The notes beneath the pieces are model-generated. The model was not told the DNA's origin. It was given only the letters and a program-made list of their open reading frames with translations, and did no database searches. 14,938 nucleotides of DNA from Candidatus Solibacter sp. (GTDB taxonomy: Bacteria; Acidobacteriota; Terriglobia; Bryobacterales; Bryobacteraceae): positions 1-14,938 of the forward strand of contig JADGNT010000028.1 of the NCBI GenBank assembly GCA_017883345.1, read 5' to 3'. Position numbers and translations under genes: made by a program. Shown in pieces: positions 7,735-13,752 of the stretch; position 1 is the stretch's first letter, and each line of letters opens with the position of its first letter.

Positions 7735-8628
7735 TCACGCTCCAAAAGGCCAGACTCGTTCGATGGTCTTGTTCATGATCCAGTCCCTGTCCTCGGTGTT
7801 GAGGAATTTCATCTCGTCGCGGACCACGCGCAGCGCGCGTTCATAGGTGGAGACGTTCTCCACGATGGGCCAATCCGTGGCCCACATCAGGCGCTCGGGT
7901 CCGAAGGCCGCGTGCAGCCGCTTGACGTACTCCTGCGCGTCCAGCCACGGATACGGCTGTTTGGAAATCGACCAGGTGTGCGAGATCTTGACAAACACCT
8001 TGGGGTAGCGCTGGAGGGCGATCAGCTTCTCCAGTTCCGCCGGCTGATCGATGGGGCAATCGGCCATGTGGTCGATGACTACGGTCAGGTCCGGCAGTTT
8101 TTCGAGCAGCGCCGCCACTTCCGGCATGCGCGTGATTGGGGCCAGCACCGTCATCGGCACTTTGAGTTCCTGGCATCGTTTCCACAATGGAGGCATGAGG
8201 GGGCCGCGAAACCAGTCGCCGGTCGCATTGCCCGCCGGACTGAGGCGCACGCCGCGAAAGCCCTGCGTGGTCAGGCGCGAGAGCTGGTCGGGCGCCGCGG
8301 GGTCCAACGGATCCACGCGGCAGACGCCTTGAAATATGCCCGGATATCGCTTCAGCACGCTCGCCAGGTAGCGGTTGTCGTACTTGTAGTGGATCACCTG
8401 GATGATTACCGTGCGCGCCACCCCGTTGGCCTTCATCAACTCCAGCAGCGTCTCGGGAGCGGCATCGCGCTCCGGCACGCGCGCGAGAGCGGCAAACGGA
8501 AACGCGGGGTCGTGCTTCCACACGTGGACGTGAGGGTCGAGAATTCGGGAATCGGCCGCCAGCGCGTTGGCCGCCGCGCCGGCCAGCAGCGTGCGGCGGG
8601 TGACCTCAGACCGGGTGACCTCAGACAT
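7735..8628 (-). CDS. Amidohydrolase-2 family lactonase-like protein, exported
   Basis: A 297-residue TIM-barrel metal hydrolase of the amidohydrolase-2 family. Seen: metal-binding HVH at residues 33-35 after a strand (RILDPHVHVW), GFRGVRLSP near 123-131, VVIDHMAD with His187, and the distal WATDWP with Asp252. Relatives include L-fuconolactonase, rhamnonolactonase and 2-pyrone-4,6-dicarboxylate lactonase, so hydrolysis of a sugar or aromatic lactone is a reasonable guess but not proven. The N terminus has a twin-arginine-like SEVTRRTLLAG stretch, suggesting Tat export. It is preceded by a duplicated SEVTR from an exact 15-bp tandem repeat (8597-8626). The ATG overlaps the end of the epimerase gene by 8 bases (ATGTCTGA), with GGAG inside that gene as ribosome-binding site. 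This points to coupled translation. Confidence 0.9.
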   Translation of the reverse strand: MSEVTRSEVTRRTLLAGAAANALAADSRILDPHVHVWKHDPAFPFAALARVPERDAAPETLLELMKANGVARTVIIQVIHYKYDNRYLASVLKRYPGIFQGVCRVDPLDPAAPDQLSRLTTQGFRGVRLSPAGNATGDWFRGPLMPPLWKRCQELKVPMTVLAPITRMPEVAALLEKLPDLTVVIDHMADCPIDQPAELEKLIALQRYPKVFVKISHTWSISKQPYPWLDAQEYVKRLHAAFGPERLMWATDWPIVENVSTYERALRVVRDEMKFLNTEDRDWIMNKTIERVWPFGA

Positions 8629-9502
8629 AGATGGACTCCAGTTTGTTCACCACATACTCTCCGCAGCGTTCGTAGCTGACGCGCGGTCCCTTGCGCGCGG
8701 TGTCGAGATCGACGCAGAGCCACCCTTTGTACCCGATCGATTTCAGCACTCGATGGCAGCCCGGAAAATCCACGTTGCCATCGCCGAGGTCGAAGATATT
8801 GTCGAGCAGCTTGTCGCCGATCTTGCGCGCGTCCTTGTAGTCCAGCAGCATCAGGCGGCTCTTATGTTTCTCGATGGTCTTGACCACATCGCAATCGGCC
8901 AGATAGAGGTGCGCGAGGTCCGGCGAGAACCAAAACAGCTTGGGGTCGGTCATCGCCATGCAGCGGTCCACCTCTTCGGCGGTCTGCACGATTTGGCCCA
9001 TGTGGTTGTGCAGTCCCGCGCGGAAGCCCATTTCGCCGGCGACTTCGCCGAGTTGATTGTAGCACTCGCACATGCTTTGGAAGCCGGCCTCCGACGCATT
9101 GCTGCGATTGGGTGAGAAGACCACGAGGTGGTTGGCGCCGAACTCCTTGAGAAAGGTCATGGCGGTGCGGGCGCCGGAGATCACGTCGGCGCGCCGCGCG
9201 GGGTCGTGCGCGGGACCGTTGTAGGAGATGGTGATCACGTGGCATCCGCGTTTGGACAACTCCTTTTGCAGCTCCGGCACGGTGATGCTGTAGGTCTTGA
9301 GGATCTGCGGAAACTGCGTCATGCGGATCCCGATGAAGCCGGTGTCCTTCATGACGTCCAGGATGTCGGTGAATGCCACGCGCGGAAACGAGTTCCACAG
9401 GTTGGCGCCCAGCGCCCATCGAACGTTCTTGTTGGCGGGCAGGCGCCCGGCGGCGCGGGCCAGCGTAGTCCCGAAAAGGGCTAGTGCAGTACGGCGGGTC
9501 AT
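8621..9502 (-). CDS. Sugar phosphate isomerase/epimerase-like TIM-barrel protein, exported
   Basis: A 293-residue protein of the xylose-isomerase-like TIM-barrel superfamily, the fold of IolE and related isomerases, epimerases and dehydratases. I chose the ATG at 9502 because upstream codons translate G-rich repeat DNA and this start gives a twin-arginine N terminus (MTRRTALALFGTTLARAAG). Motifs: GFIGIRMTQFP at about 55-65, VITISYNGPAHDP near 89-101, GLHNHMGQ with His165/His167, FSPDLAHL with Asp195, LLDYKDAR, and DLGDGNVDFP near 238-246. At the last strand, where many relatives carry a metal-ligand Glu (WxxVE), this protein reads WLCVDLD, so metal binding may be altered. It heads the close-packed set with the amidohydrolase, hydrolase and aldehyde dehydrogenase. 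No strong ribosome-binding site is visible. Confidence 0.88.
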   Translation of the reverse strand: MTRRTALALFGTTLARAAGRLPANKNVRWALGANLWNSFPRVAFTDILDVMKDTGFIGIRMTQFPQILKTYSITVPELQKELSKRGCHVITISYNGPAHDPARRADVISGARTAMTFLKEFGANHLVVFSPNRSNASEAGFQSMCECYNQLGEVAGEMGFRAGLHNHMGQIVQTAEEVDRCMAMTDPKLFWFSPDLAHLYLADCDVVKTIEKHKSRLMLLDYKDARKIGDKLLDNIFDLGDGNVDFPGCHRVLKSIGYKGWLCVDLDTARKGPRVSYERCGEYVVNKLESIYV

Positions 9503-9539
9503 AGTCACTGATGTTACCCGCTTCGCGCCGCGGTTGCCA

Positions 9540-9580
9540 GGGGTGGTGGGGGTGGTGGGCCGGCGTGGTGGGCCGGCGGG
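9540..9580. repeat. G-rich tandem repeat between thiolase and epimerase genes
   Basis: The plus strand has five runs of three or more G at 9540-9543, 9548-9552, 9557-9559, 9570-9572 and 9578-9580. A 13-base unit GTGGTGGGCCGGC is repeated exactly twice (9552-9564 and 9565-9577), with a partial third copy upstream. It lies in the 137-bp leader of the epimerase operon and would be C-rich in the minus-strand transcript. It could fold as a G-quadruplex on the non-transcribed side, or be simple slippage DNA. Confidence 0.6.
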
Positions 9581-9628
9581 CCGCCGTCCGAGTTTGGTGT
9601 TCGTCCGAGGAGACCGCTCCCGGCCCAG

Positions 9629-9640
9629 GGAGTATACTCC
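9629..9640. promoter_or_regulatory. Perfect 12-bp palindrome at the thiolase stop codon
   Basis: GGAGTATACTCC is fully self-complementary. Its last base is the first plus-strand base of the thiolase stop (9640-9642). It lies 127 bases upstream of the epimerase start, a possible place for an operator of the catabolic operon. No regulator is encoded nearby and one site alone is weak evidence, so a chance palindrome is quite possible. Confidence 0.2.
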
Positions 9641-10845
9641 TACTCCGCCGCCCGCAGCACGGTGCACACGCTGGCGCAGATGGGGCCGCCGATATTGAAG
9701 GTCGCGGCGGCGCGCGGATTTGGCGCCTGCAAACCGGCCGGCGCTTTACCGAGCAGTTGGAGTGCGCTCCAGCCGATCATGGCGATGCCGGTGGCGCCGA
9801 TGGGGTGTCCCTTGGCGATCAGCCCGCCGGATGTATTGATGGCGCACTCGCCATCGGGCGCCGCCTTGCCCTCGACCCAGTATTGGGCGCCCTTGCCGGG
9901 CTCGGCTTTGCCGATCACTTCCGTGCCCAGCGCGCCCATCACGGTGAAGCAATCGTGCACTTCGGCCACGTTCACGTCTTCGGGTTTGACTCCCGCCATC
10001 TGGTAGGCCGTGCGCATGGCACGGTACGCGCCCGCGGGATGCAGCACATCGCGGCCGGCCTTGCGAATGGGGTCGGTCGCCTGTCCCCATCCCGCCACCT
10101 GCACGCACTCGGATTTGGGAACGCCGAGCTTCGCCAAGCCTTCAGCGGTAGCCAGAATCAGCGAGGCGTAGCCATCGGTGATCTGCGAGCAATCGTAGGT
10201 CTTGAGCGGCAGGCCCTCGACTACGTAGCGATTGAAGCCCTCGATCTGGAGCGCCTGATCGAGGGTGATCTGCACCTTGTTCATCTGCGCAAAGGGGTTG
10301 AACCGCGCGTTGGCATACTCCTGCACGGCGATTGCCGCGAGATCGCGTTCGGTGACGCCGTAGGCGTCCATGTACTCGCGCATCACTTCGGCGAAGATGT
10401 GGGGGAAGACGAAGACCTTGCCCGCGCGCTCGTCGGGATGAGAAAAGTAGCCGAGCACCTTGCCGATGAGCTTGCCGTCCATCTTGCCTTCGGCATCGCG
10501 CATCTTTTCGTAGCCCACGGCGATTCCGGTCTCGCCCATGCCGAGTTGCAGCTTCTGGATCACAGAGAGAACGGCCTGCCCGCCCGAGGCGCAGGCATTC
10601 TCCACCGCCTCGATGGGCTTGCCTTCCATGCCCGGCGTGTCCGCCATCAGCCCGGCGAGCAAACCCTGCTCGTTGAGGGAGAAATTGCAGGCCGCGCCGA
10701 TGCTGCCCACGTCCAAAGCAGACGGCTCCGTGCCGATTTGGCGGCAGGCGCCCTGGATGGCAGAATCCAGAATCTGGGGCACGGTCATGCCAAGCAGCTT
10801 GCCGAACTTCGATTGGTGGAAGGTGGCGATGTAAACAGGTTTCAC
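9640..10845 (-). CDS. SCP2-type thiolase / acetyl-CoA acyltransferase
   Basis: A 401-residue, full-length thiolase-superfamily protein, cytoplasmic. The start is GTG at 10845 (second residue onward KPVYIATFHQSKFG), the position where this family normally begins, with GGGA about 8 bases upstream. Seen: the nucleophilic Cys85 in ENACASGG, His297 in VHDCF, and GHPIGATG with His347. The usual C-terminal CxG of biosynthetic thiolases is replaced by GGPICASVC, which fits the sterol-carrier-protein-2 type subgroup. Members cleave or condense acyl-CoA thioesters; many act with a small OB-fold zinc-ribbon partner, and none is seen beside this gene. A TACAAT-like -10 candidate lies at 10864-10869 on the minus strand, without a convincing -35. 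The gene precedes the epimerase operon by 137 bp; co-transcription is possible but unproven. Confidence 0.92.
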   Translation of the reverse strand: MKPVYIATFHQSKFGKLLGMTVPQILDSAIQGACRQIGTEPSALDVGSIGAACNFSLNEQGLLAGLMADTPGMEGKPIEAVENACASGGQAVLSVIQKLQLGMGETGIAVGYEKMRDAEGKMDGKLIGKVLGYFSHPDERAGKVFVFPHIFAEVMREYMDAYGVTERDLAAIAVQEYANARFNPFAQMNKVQITLDQALQIEGFNRYVVEGLPLKTYDCSQITDGYASLILATAEGLAKLGVPKSECVQVAGWGQATDPIRKAGRDVLHPAGAYRAMRTAYQMAGVKPEDVNVAEVHDCFTVMGALGTEVIGKAEPGKGAQYWVEGKAAPDGECAINTSGGLIAKGHPIGATGIAMIGWSALQLLGKAPAGLQAPNPRAAATFNIGGPICASVCTVLRAAE

Positions 10846-10932
10846 GGTAATGTCCCAGTTCCAATTGTAGGGCCGGCCATTTCACGGCGGAGCACCTAGT
10901 ACTTCGACCAAATGATAAAGTTCGCCACGTCA

Positions 10933-11061
10933 GCGGCTCCGTGGAGCCGCCTTTCCAGGCGGCCACCTCGGCATTCGTGCCGAGGTGCCTTCCGGCCTGG
11001 ATATGCCCGCTAGAAAGCGGGCATGGCCGGCGGGGTACCCTCTGGGTCCGCCGGCTCCACG
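10933..11061. repeat. Compact multi-hairpin element, MITE-like or structured RNA
   Basis: Perfect hairpins follow one another with almost no spacer. They are GCGGCTCC/GGAGCCGC (10933-10950); GCCGCCT-TTCC-AGGCGGC (10946-10963), which overlaps the first and excludes it; CACCTCGGCA-TTCG-TGCCGAGGTG (10964-10987), a 10-bp stem with a UUCG-type tetraloop; ATGCCCGCT-AGAA-AGCGGGCAT (11003-11024); and GCCGGCGG/CCGCCGGC (11026-11033 with 11048-11055) enclosing ACCC-TCT-GGGT. The ends also pair with each other: CGTGGAGCCG (10940-10949) with CGGCTCCACG (11052-11061), making terminal inverted repeats or a closing stem. No T-run follows and no open frame of value crosses it. It lies about 90 bp upstream of the thiolase start and about 24 bp from the toxin remnant. 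It is either a non-autonomous palindromic mobile element or a folded RNA. Confidence 0.75.
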
Positions 11062-11084
11062 AATTGAGGCTTAGGAGAACCTAT

Positions 11085-11240
11085 TCAGACGGCCGAACTA
11101 CTAGACCGCCGCTTGAGATTCGTGCCGCGCGATTGGCCCAGCGACTCAAGTTTTTGGACGACACGGACCAGCACGTTATCCGGTAACGCTTCGAGTTCCT
11201 TCGGTGCGGGAGGCTTTACTTCAACGGAATAACTACTCAC
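11085..11240 (-). pseudogene. RelE/ParE-family toxin, N-terminal remnant
   Basis: A 51-codon minus-strand frame from GTG 11240 to TGA 11085-11087. It begins MSSYSVEVKPPAPKELEALP and continues DNVLVRVVQKLESLAQS. This is the alpha-helical N-terminal half typical of RelE/ParE mRNA-interferase or gyrase toxins, which run to about 85-95 residues. After about residue 38 it drifts into RGTNLKRRSSSSAV, and the strands that carry the toxin active site are absent. The GTG overlaps the stop of the antitoxin remnant (GTGAGTAG), the usual toxin-antitoxin arrangement, which supports the assignment. It is almost certainly inactive. Confidence 0.65.
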
Positions 11241-11298
11241 GCGTCCGACCGCGTTTTACGAGGTCCGCTTTGATCTTTTTCTTCTCCCTTGAAACGTA
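11233..11298 (-). pseudogene. Antitoxin C-terminal remnant of the RelE-type locus
   Basis: The frame ending with TAG at 11233-11235 reads YVSREKKKIKADLVKRGRTRE. This basic, helix-forming tail resembles those of antitoxins found just before RelE-type toxins. Upstream in the same frame the sequence (YSLAFPFATQN) no longer looks like an antitoxin and I find no start, so only about 21 codons remain. Its stop overlaps the toxin start by a few bases. The assignment rests on position and the charged tail, not on a conserved domain. Confidence 0.45.
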
Positions 11299-11310
11299 GT
11301 TTTGTGTTGC

Positions 11311-11562
11311 AAAAGGGAAGGCCAGCGAATATGATTGTCTCTGTCAGGAAACAAGTACCACCGGGGGCCTGCCAGTTTGCCGCTGACAGGTTCCCTCCCT
11401 TTTACGCCCCCAATGGTGCCTCAATATGTAGTGGCACGTCAAGATTTATATGTTCATATGGTGTCATAGGGTTACGGGTGGAAAGTTCCAATCGTCCTAC
11501 ATGTAGAGTCTTCACAACCGTCAAGACGCTAATTCTGGTAGCAGTTCTGTACGCCCGGACAG
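11311..11562. other. AT-richer stretch without a recognisable gene
   Basis: About 250 bases between the antitoxin remnant and the small HNH-like gene. The base composition is visibly richer in A and T than the flanking genes, as in 11401-11470. A 7-bp inverted repeat CTGTCAG/CTGACAG (11341-11347 with 11383-11389) is present with a long loop. The frames crossing it on both strands give no family resemblance. It probably belongs to the same decayed insertion zone as its neighbours. Confidence 0.4.
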
Positions 11563-11796
11563 CTACTCGATCCGGTCCTTGGCCTTGGCTGCTGCCGTCG
11601 TCTGCCACTGCATTCTGCCTGGGGCATCGGCACCGCGGCGCTTCAGAGGAGCGATCTGGTCGATCACGTAGCCCTTGCAGGCTCCGTAGGTTTTGCCAGT
11701 TGCCGGGCAGGGATGAGAGTTCCTGAACGACTTCCGGGCGTCGGCGGAGCGCTTGATGCGACCGCGTACTTCAGGCCAGTCCTTTTGCAGATCCAT
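11563..11796 (-). CDS. Small HNH-endonuclease-like protein with altered active site
   Basis: 77 residues from ATG 11796 (GGGA 5 bases upstream) to TAG 11563-11565. The central part reads RNSHPCPATGKTYGACKGYV, then IDQIAPLKRRGADAP and MQWQTTAAAKAKDRIE. It matches a family of short HNH-signature proteins whose members read HPCPxTGxxxGxCxGYVxDHxxPLxxGGADxPxNMQWQT. Cys30 and Cys40 and the GADAP and MQWQT blocks are kept. The expected catalytic His after Asp46 is Gln47, and the usual Asn of the P-x-N-M step is Arg61, so nuclease activity is doubtful. The gene lies 53 bp after the fused Pta/AI-2E scrap on the same strand. The frame is intact, so it is either a repurposed protein or an early pseudogene. 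Confidence 0.62.
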   Translation of the reverse strand: MDLQKDWPEVRGRIKRSADARKSFRNSHPCPATGKTYGACKGYVIDQIAPLKRRGADAPGRMQWQTTAAAKAKDRIE

Positions 11797-11849
11797 CGAA
11801 GTCCCAGAACGGTTAAGCTCGCCCCCGCCCTGCCCCGTGCCGCGCCCCC

Positions 11850-12015
11850 TCAATCCCCGAGGAACTTGCCGAACGCCCGCAGCCCCTTGACGTTGTCGCA
11901 GACCGCCTTGATCCCCGCCGTCAGCGGAATCGCCAGCAAGAGGCCCGGCGCGTCCCACTGGAACCCCCAGATCGTCAGCGAAAACGTCACCACCAGCGGA
12001 TTCAAGTGAACTCGC
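11850..12015. repeat. Direct repeat copy A (AI-2E 3' end)
   Basis: This 166-bp segment matches 13753-13918 with 8 mismatches and no gaps by hand alignment (about 95% identity). It covers the last 55 codons and stop of the AI-2E permease gene. Similarity stops sharply after CTCGC at 12015 and fades within about 15 bases past the stop. The copies are in the same orientation, 1903 bp apart, and flank the acyltransferase and cyclophilin genes. Confidence 0.9.
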
Positions 12016-12248
12016 TGGTGCACGCGCTCCGGCGCCCGCGCCATCTCCATGGCCTCCACCACCTTGTTCACCATCGGCCCCTTCCCGCTGCCCTTGGTGG
12101 AAAAGTTGAGCAGCGCCACCACGGGCTCGGTGTTCATGAGCACTCGCGTGCTCTCCGCCGTGGCGATCGCGATATCGGCCATCTGCATCGCGTTGGGCTC
12201 AATCACCACCGCGCAATCGGCGAACGCAATCCGCCCGGTTTGTAGCTC
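11850..12248 (-). pseudogene. Fused scrap: phosphotransacetylase fragment plus AI-2E permease tail
   Basis: One open minus-strand frame joins two unrelated family fragments. Codons from about 12248 to 12033 read FADCAVVIEPNAMQMADIAI, then EPVVALLNFSTKGSGKGPMV and VVEAMEMARA. This is characteristic of the C-terminal half of phosphate acetyltransferase (Pta) or its MaeB fusion. From about 12015 to TGA 11850 the frame reads RVHLNPLVVTFSL, then WDAPGLLLAIPLTAG and LRAFGKFLGD, the tail of an AI-2E permease. Neither part has a catalytic core, a start or its own upstream region. Upstream of 12248 similarity ends at the acyltransferase leader. The piece records at least two recombination events and is unlikely to make a useful protein. 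Confidence 0.8.
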
Positions 12249-12315
12249 CGGCGGCGGAAATAAGTTGCTCCTGGCTGTCGAGAGTGCAAGAATTTGGACA
12301 GCCGAATCATTCAAG

Positions 12316-13056
12316 ATGACCCGTCTTCTACGATCCGCTTGGATTTGGGCTGCGACTGGAGCTCTTATTCTGCTTTGGGTCCCGCTGCTGGGCGCGATCA
12401 GGCTCTTTGACGTCGAGCCGCGCCGGCTGCGAACCGGACGCTGGTTCCGCAGGCTTGGGCGCGTCCTTGCAAGAGTCAACCCTTGGCGAATCCACATTTC
12501 GGGCGGTGAAAACCTGAACACGAACCAGGTGTACGTCATCGTTAGCAATCATCAGTCCATGGCCGATATCCCGGTGATTTCGCACCTGAAGCTGGATACG
12601 AAATGGCTCGCCAAGGCGGAGTTGTTCCGGTTGCCTTTACTGGGCTGGATGCTCCGCATGACAGGGGACGTGCCGATCGAACGATCCGACCGGCGCAAGG
12701 GTGCGACAGCGATGTTGCAGTGTGCGCGATATCTGCGCCAGCGATGCTCGGTCGTTTTTTTCCCCGAAGGAACCCGATCGCCTGACGGGCGGGTCCTGCC
12801 GTTCAACGAGGGTCCATTTAAGTTGGCGATTCGTGAGCAAATCCCAATATTGCCGCTGGTGGTGGAAGGCTCCGGAACCGCTCTGCCACGAAATTCGTGG
12901 ATTTTTGGAAGAACCCAGGATATCCATCTTCGGATACTGGACGCCATTCCCGTGGACGGATGGAACATCAAACAAGTTCCCGCACTGCGAGATGCAGTTC
13001 GGCAGAGAATTGTGGACGAGTTGGACCGGCTGCGCGGTACAGGTCGAGGATCTTGA
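12316..13056 (+). CDS. plsC: 1-acyl-sn-glycerol-3-phosphate acyltransferase (PlsC type)
   Basis: A 246-residue inner-membrane acyltransferase of the PlsC family. It would transfer a fatty acyl chain to lysophosphatidic acid, or a similar lysolipid, in phospholipid synthesis. The ATG at 12316 is chosen because it starts an N-terminal membrane segment (AWIWAATGALILLWVPLLGA, about residues 8-27) and gives the usual family length; the open frame extends upstream only through the antisense of the Pta scrap. Acyltransferase motifs in order: NHQSMAD with the catalytic His79 and Asp84, GDVPIERSDRR near 117-127, FFPEGTRS near 148-155, and ILPLVVEGSG near 178-187. The ribosome-binding site is weak. Its leader abuts the recombination debris, so its promoter may be new; a loose TTGCTC and AAGAAT pair lies in 12260-12295. 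The cyclophilin gene follows 75 bp downstream. Confidence 0.92.
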   Translation: MTRLLRSAWIWAATGALILLWVPLLGAIRLFDVEPRRLRTGRWFRRLGRVLARVNPWRIHISGGENLNTNQVYVIVSNHQSMADIPVISHLKLDTKWLAKAELFRLPLLGWMLRMTGDVPIERSDRRKGATAMLQCARYLRQRCSVVFFPEGTRSPDGRVLPFNEGPFKLAIREQIPILPLVVEGSGTALPRNSWIFGRTQDIHLRILDAIPVDGWNIKQVPALRDAVRQRIVDELDRLRGTGRGS

Positions 13057-13131
13057 CGCGGGGTCCGCGGACTACGGGCCGAACCTCCAAGGATGGTACG
13101 CGACCTTGCCAGCGGATAGAATGGGGATACC

Positions 13132-13734
13132 GTGACGAGATTCACACTATTCCTTCTGGCGGCAGGATGCGTTTCCGCGCAACCACAACCGAACGGACTC
13201 TATGCCATCTTCCACACATCGATGGGGAACATCACCGCCCGGCTTTACGAGAAAGATGCGCCGAAAACGGTCGAGAATTTTGTAGCGCTGGCACAAGGCG
13301 CCAAGGCGACGCGCCATCCCAAGACCGGGACGATGGTGAAGCTGCCGCTGTACGACAACATCACGTTCCACCGCGTGGTACCGGGCGAGATGATCCAGTC
13401 GGGCGACCCCACCGGGACCGGGTCGCACAACTGCGGCTTCACGATTCCCGACGAGTTTCTGCCCGGTCTGCGGTTCGATAGCGCAGGCAAGCTCGCCATG
13501 GCAAACACCGGCGAGCCGAATTCGGGCGGCTGCCAGTTCTTCATCACCGAAAATGCCATGCGCGTATGGGACGGCAAGTACACGATCTTCGGCGTGGTGG
13601 TGGAGGGGAAGGATGTAGTTTCGAGGATCAATCACGCTCCGGTCCGCGGCGACAAGCCGGTGGACCCGGTGAAACTGATTGGCATAACCATCGAACGGAT
13701 CGGGCCGGAGCCGGTGAAGAAGAGGAAGAAGTAA
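13132..13734 (+). CDS. Secreted cyclophilin-type peptidyl-prolyl cis-trans isomerase
   Basis: A 200-residue protein starting at GTG 13132, with GGGG about 6 bases upstream. The start gives a signal peptide (MTRFTLFLLAAGCVSAQ), so the enzyme acts in the periplasm or outside. The cyclophilin domain shows GNITARLYEKDAPKTVENFV, FHRVVPGEMIQSGDPTGTG with the catalytic-type Arg in FHRV, and MANTGEPNSGGCQFFIT. It catalyses cis-trans isomerisation of X-Pro bonds and helps protein folding, like PpiA. The insert after ALAQG (KATRHPKTGTMVKLPLYDN) is a little longer than in PpiA. The C terminus is basic (PVKKRKK). It ends 18 bp before the stop of the convergent AI-2E gene; no terminator hairpin is visible between them. 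Confidence 0.94.
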   Translation: MTRFTLFLLAAGCVSAQPQPNGLYAIFHTSMGNITARLYEKDAPKTVENFVALAQGAKATRHPKTGTMVKLPLYDNITFHRVVPGEMIQSGDPTGTGSHNCGFTIPDEFLPGLRFDSAGKLAMANTGEPNSGGCQFFITENAMRVWDGKYTIFGVVVEGKDVVSRINHAPVRGDKPVDPVKLIGITIERIGPEPVKKRKK

Positions 13735-13752
13735 AGGACGTAGCCGCCCCCC

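Noticed and set aside
9503..9667. Upstream start for the isomerase-like protein, giving 348 residues
   Set aside because: The extra residues translate the G-rich repeat and overlap the thiolase end; the ATG at 9502 begins a proper twin-arginine signal.
9511..10899. 462-codon open frame on the plus strand
   Set aside because: Antisense to the thiolase and continuing through the G-rich repeat; composition artefact.
10933..11061. CRISPR array or integron attC cluster
   Set aside because: The palindromes differ in sequence, there are no spaced identical repeats, and no cas or integrase gene is nearby.
12049..12315. Upstream start for the acyltransferase, giving 335 residues
   Set aside because: The extra 89 codons are the opposite strand of the Pta scrap, and the family normally starts near the ATG at 12316.
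11850..12548. Single 232-residue gene spanning the whole open frame
   Set aside because: The first 100 residues are antisense to the acyltransferase, and the rest is two unrelated fragments. Annotated as a fused remnant from 12248 instead.
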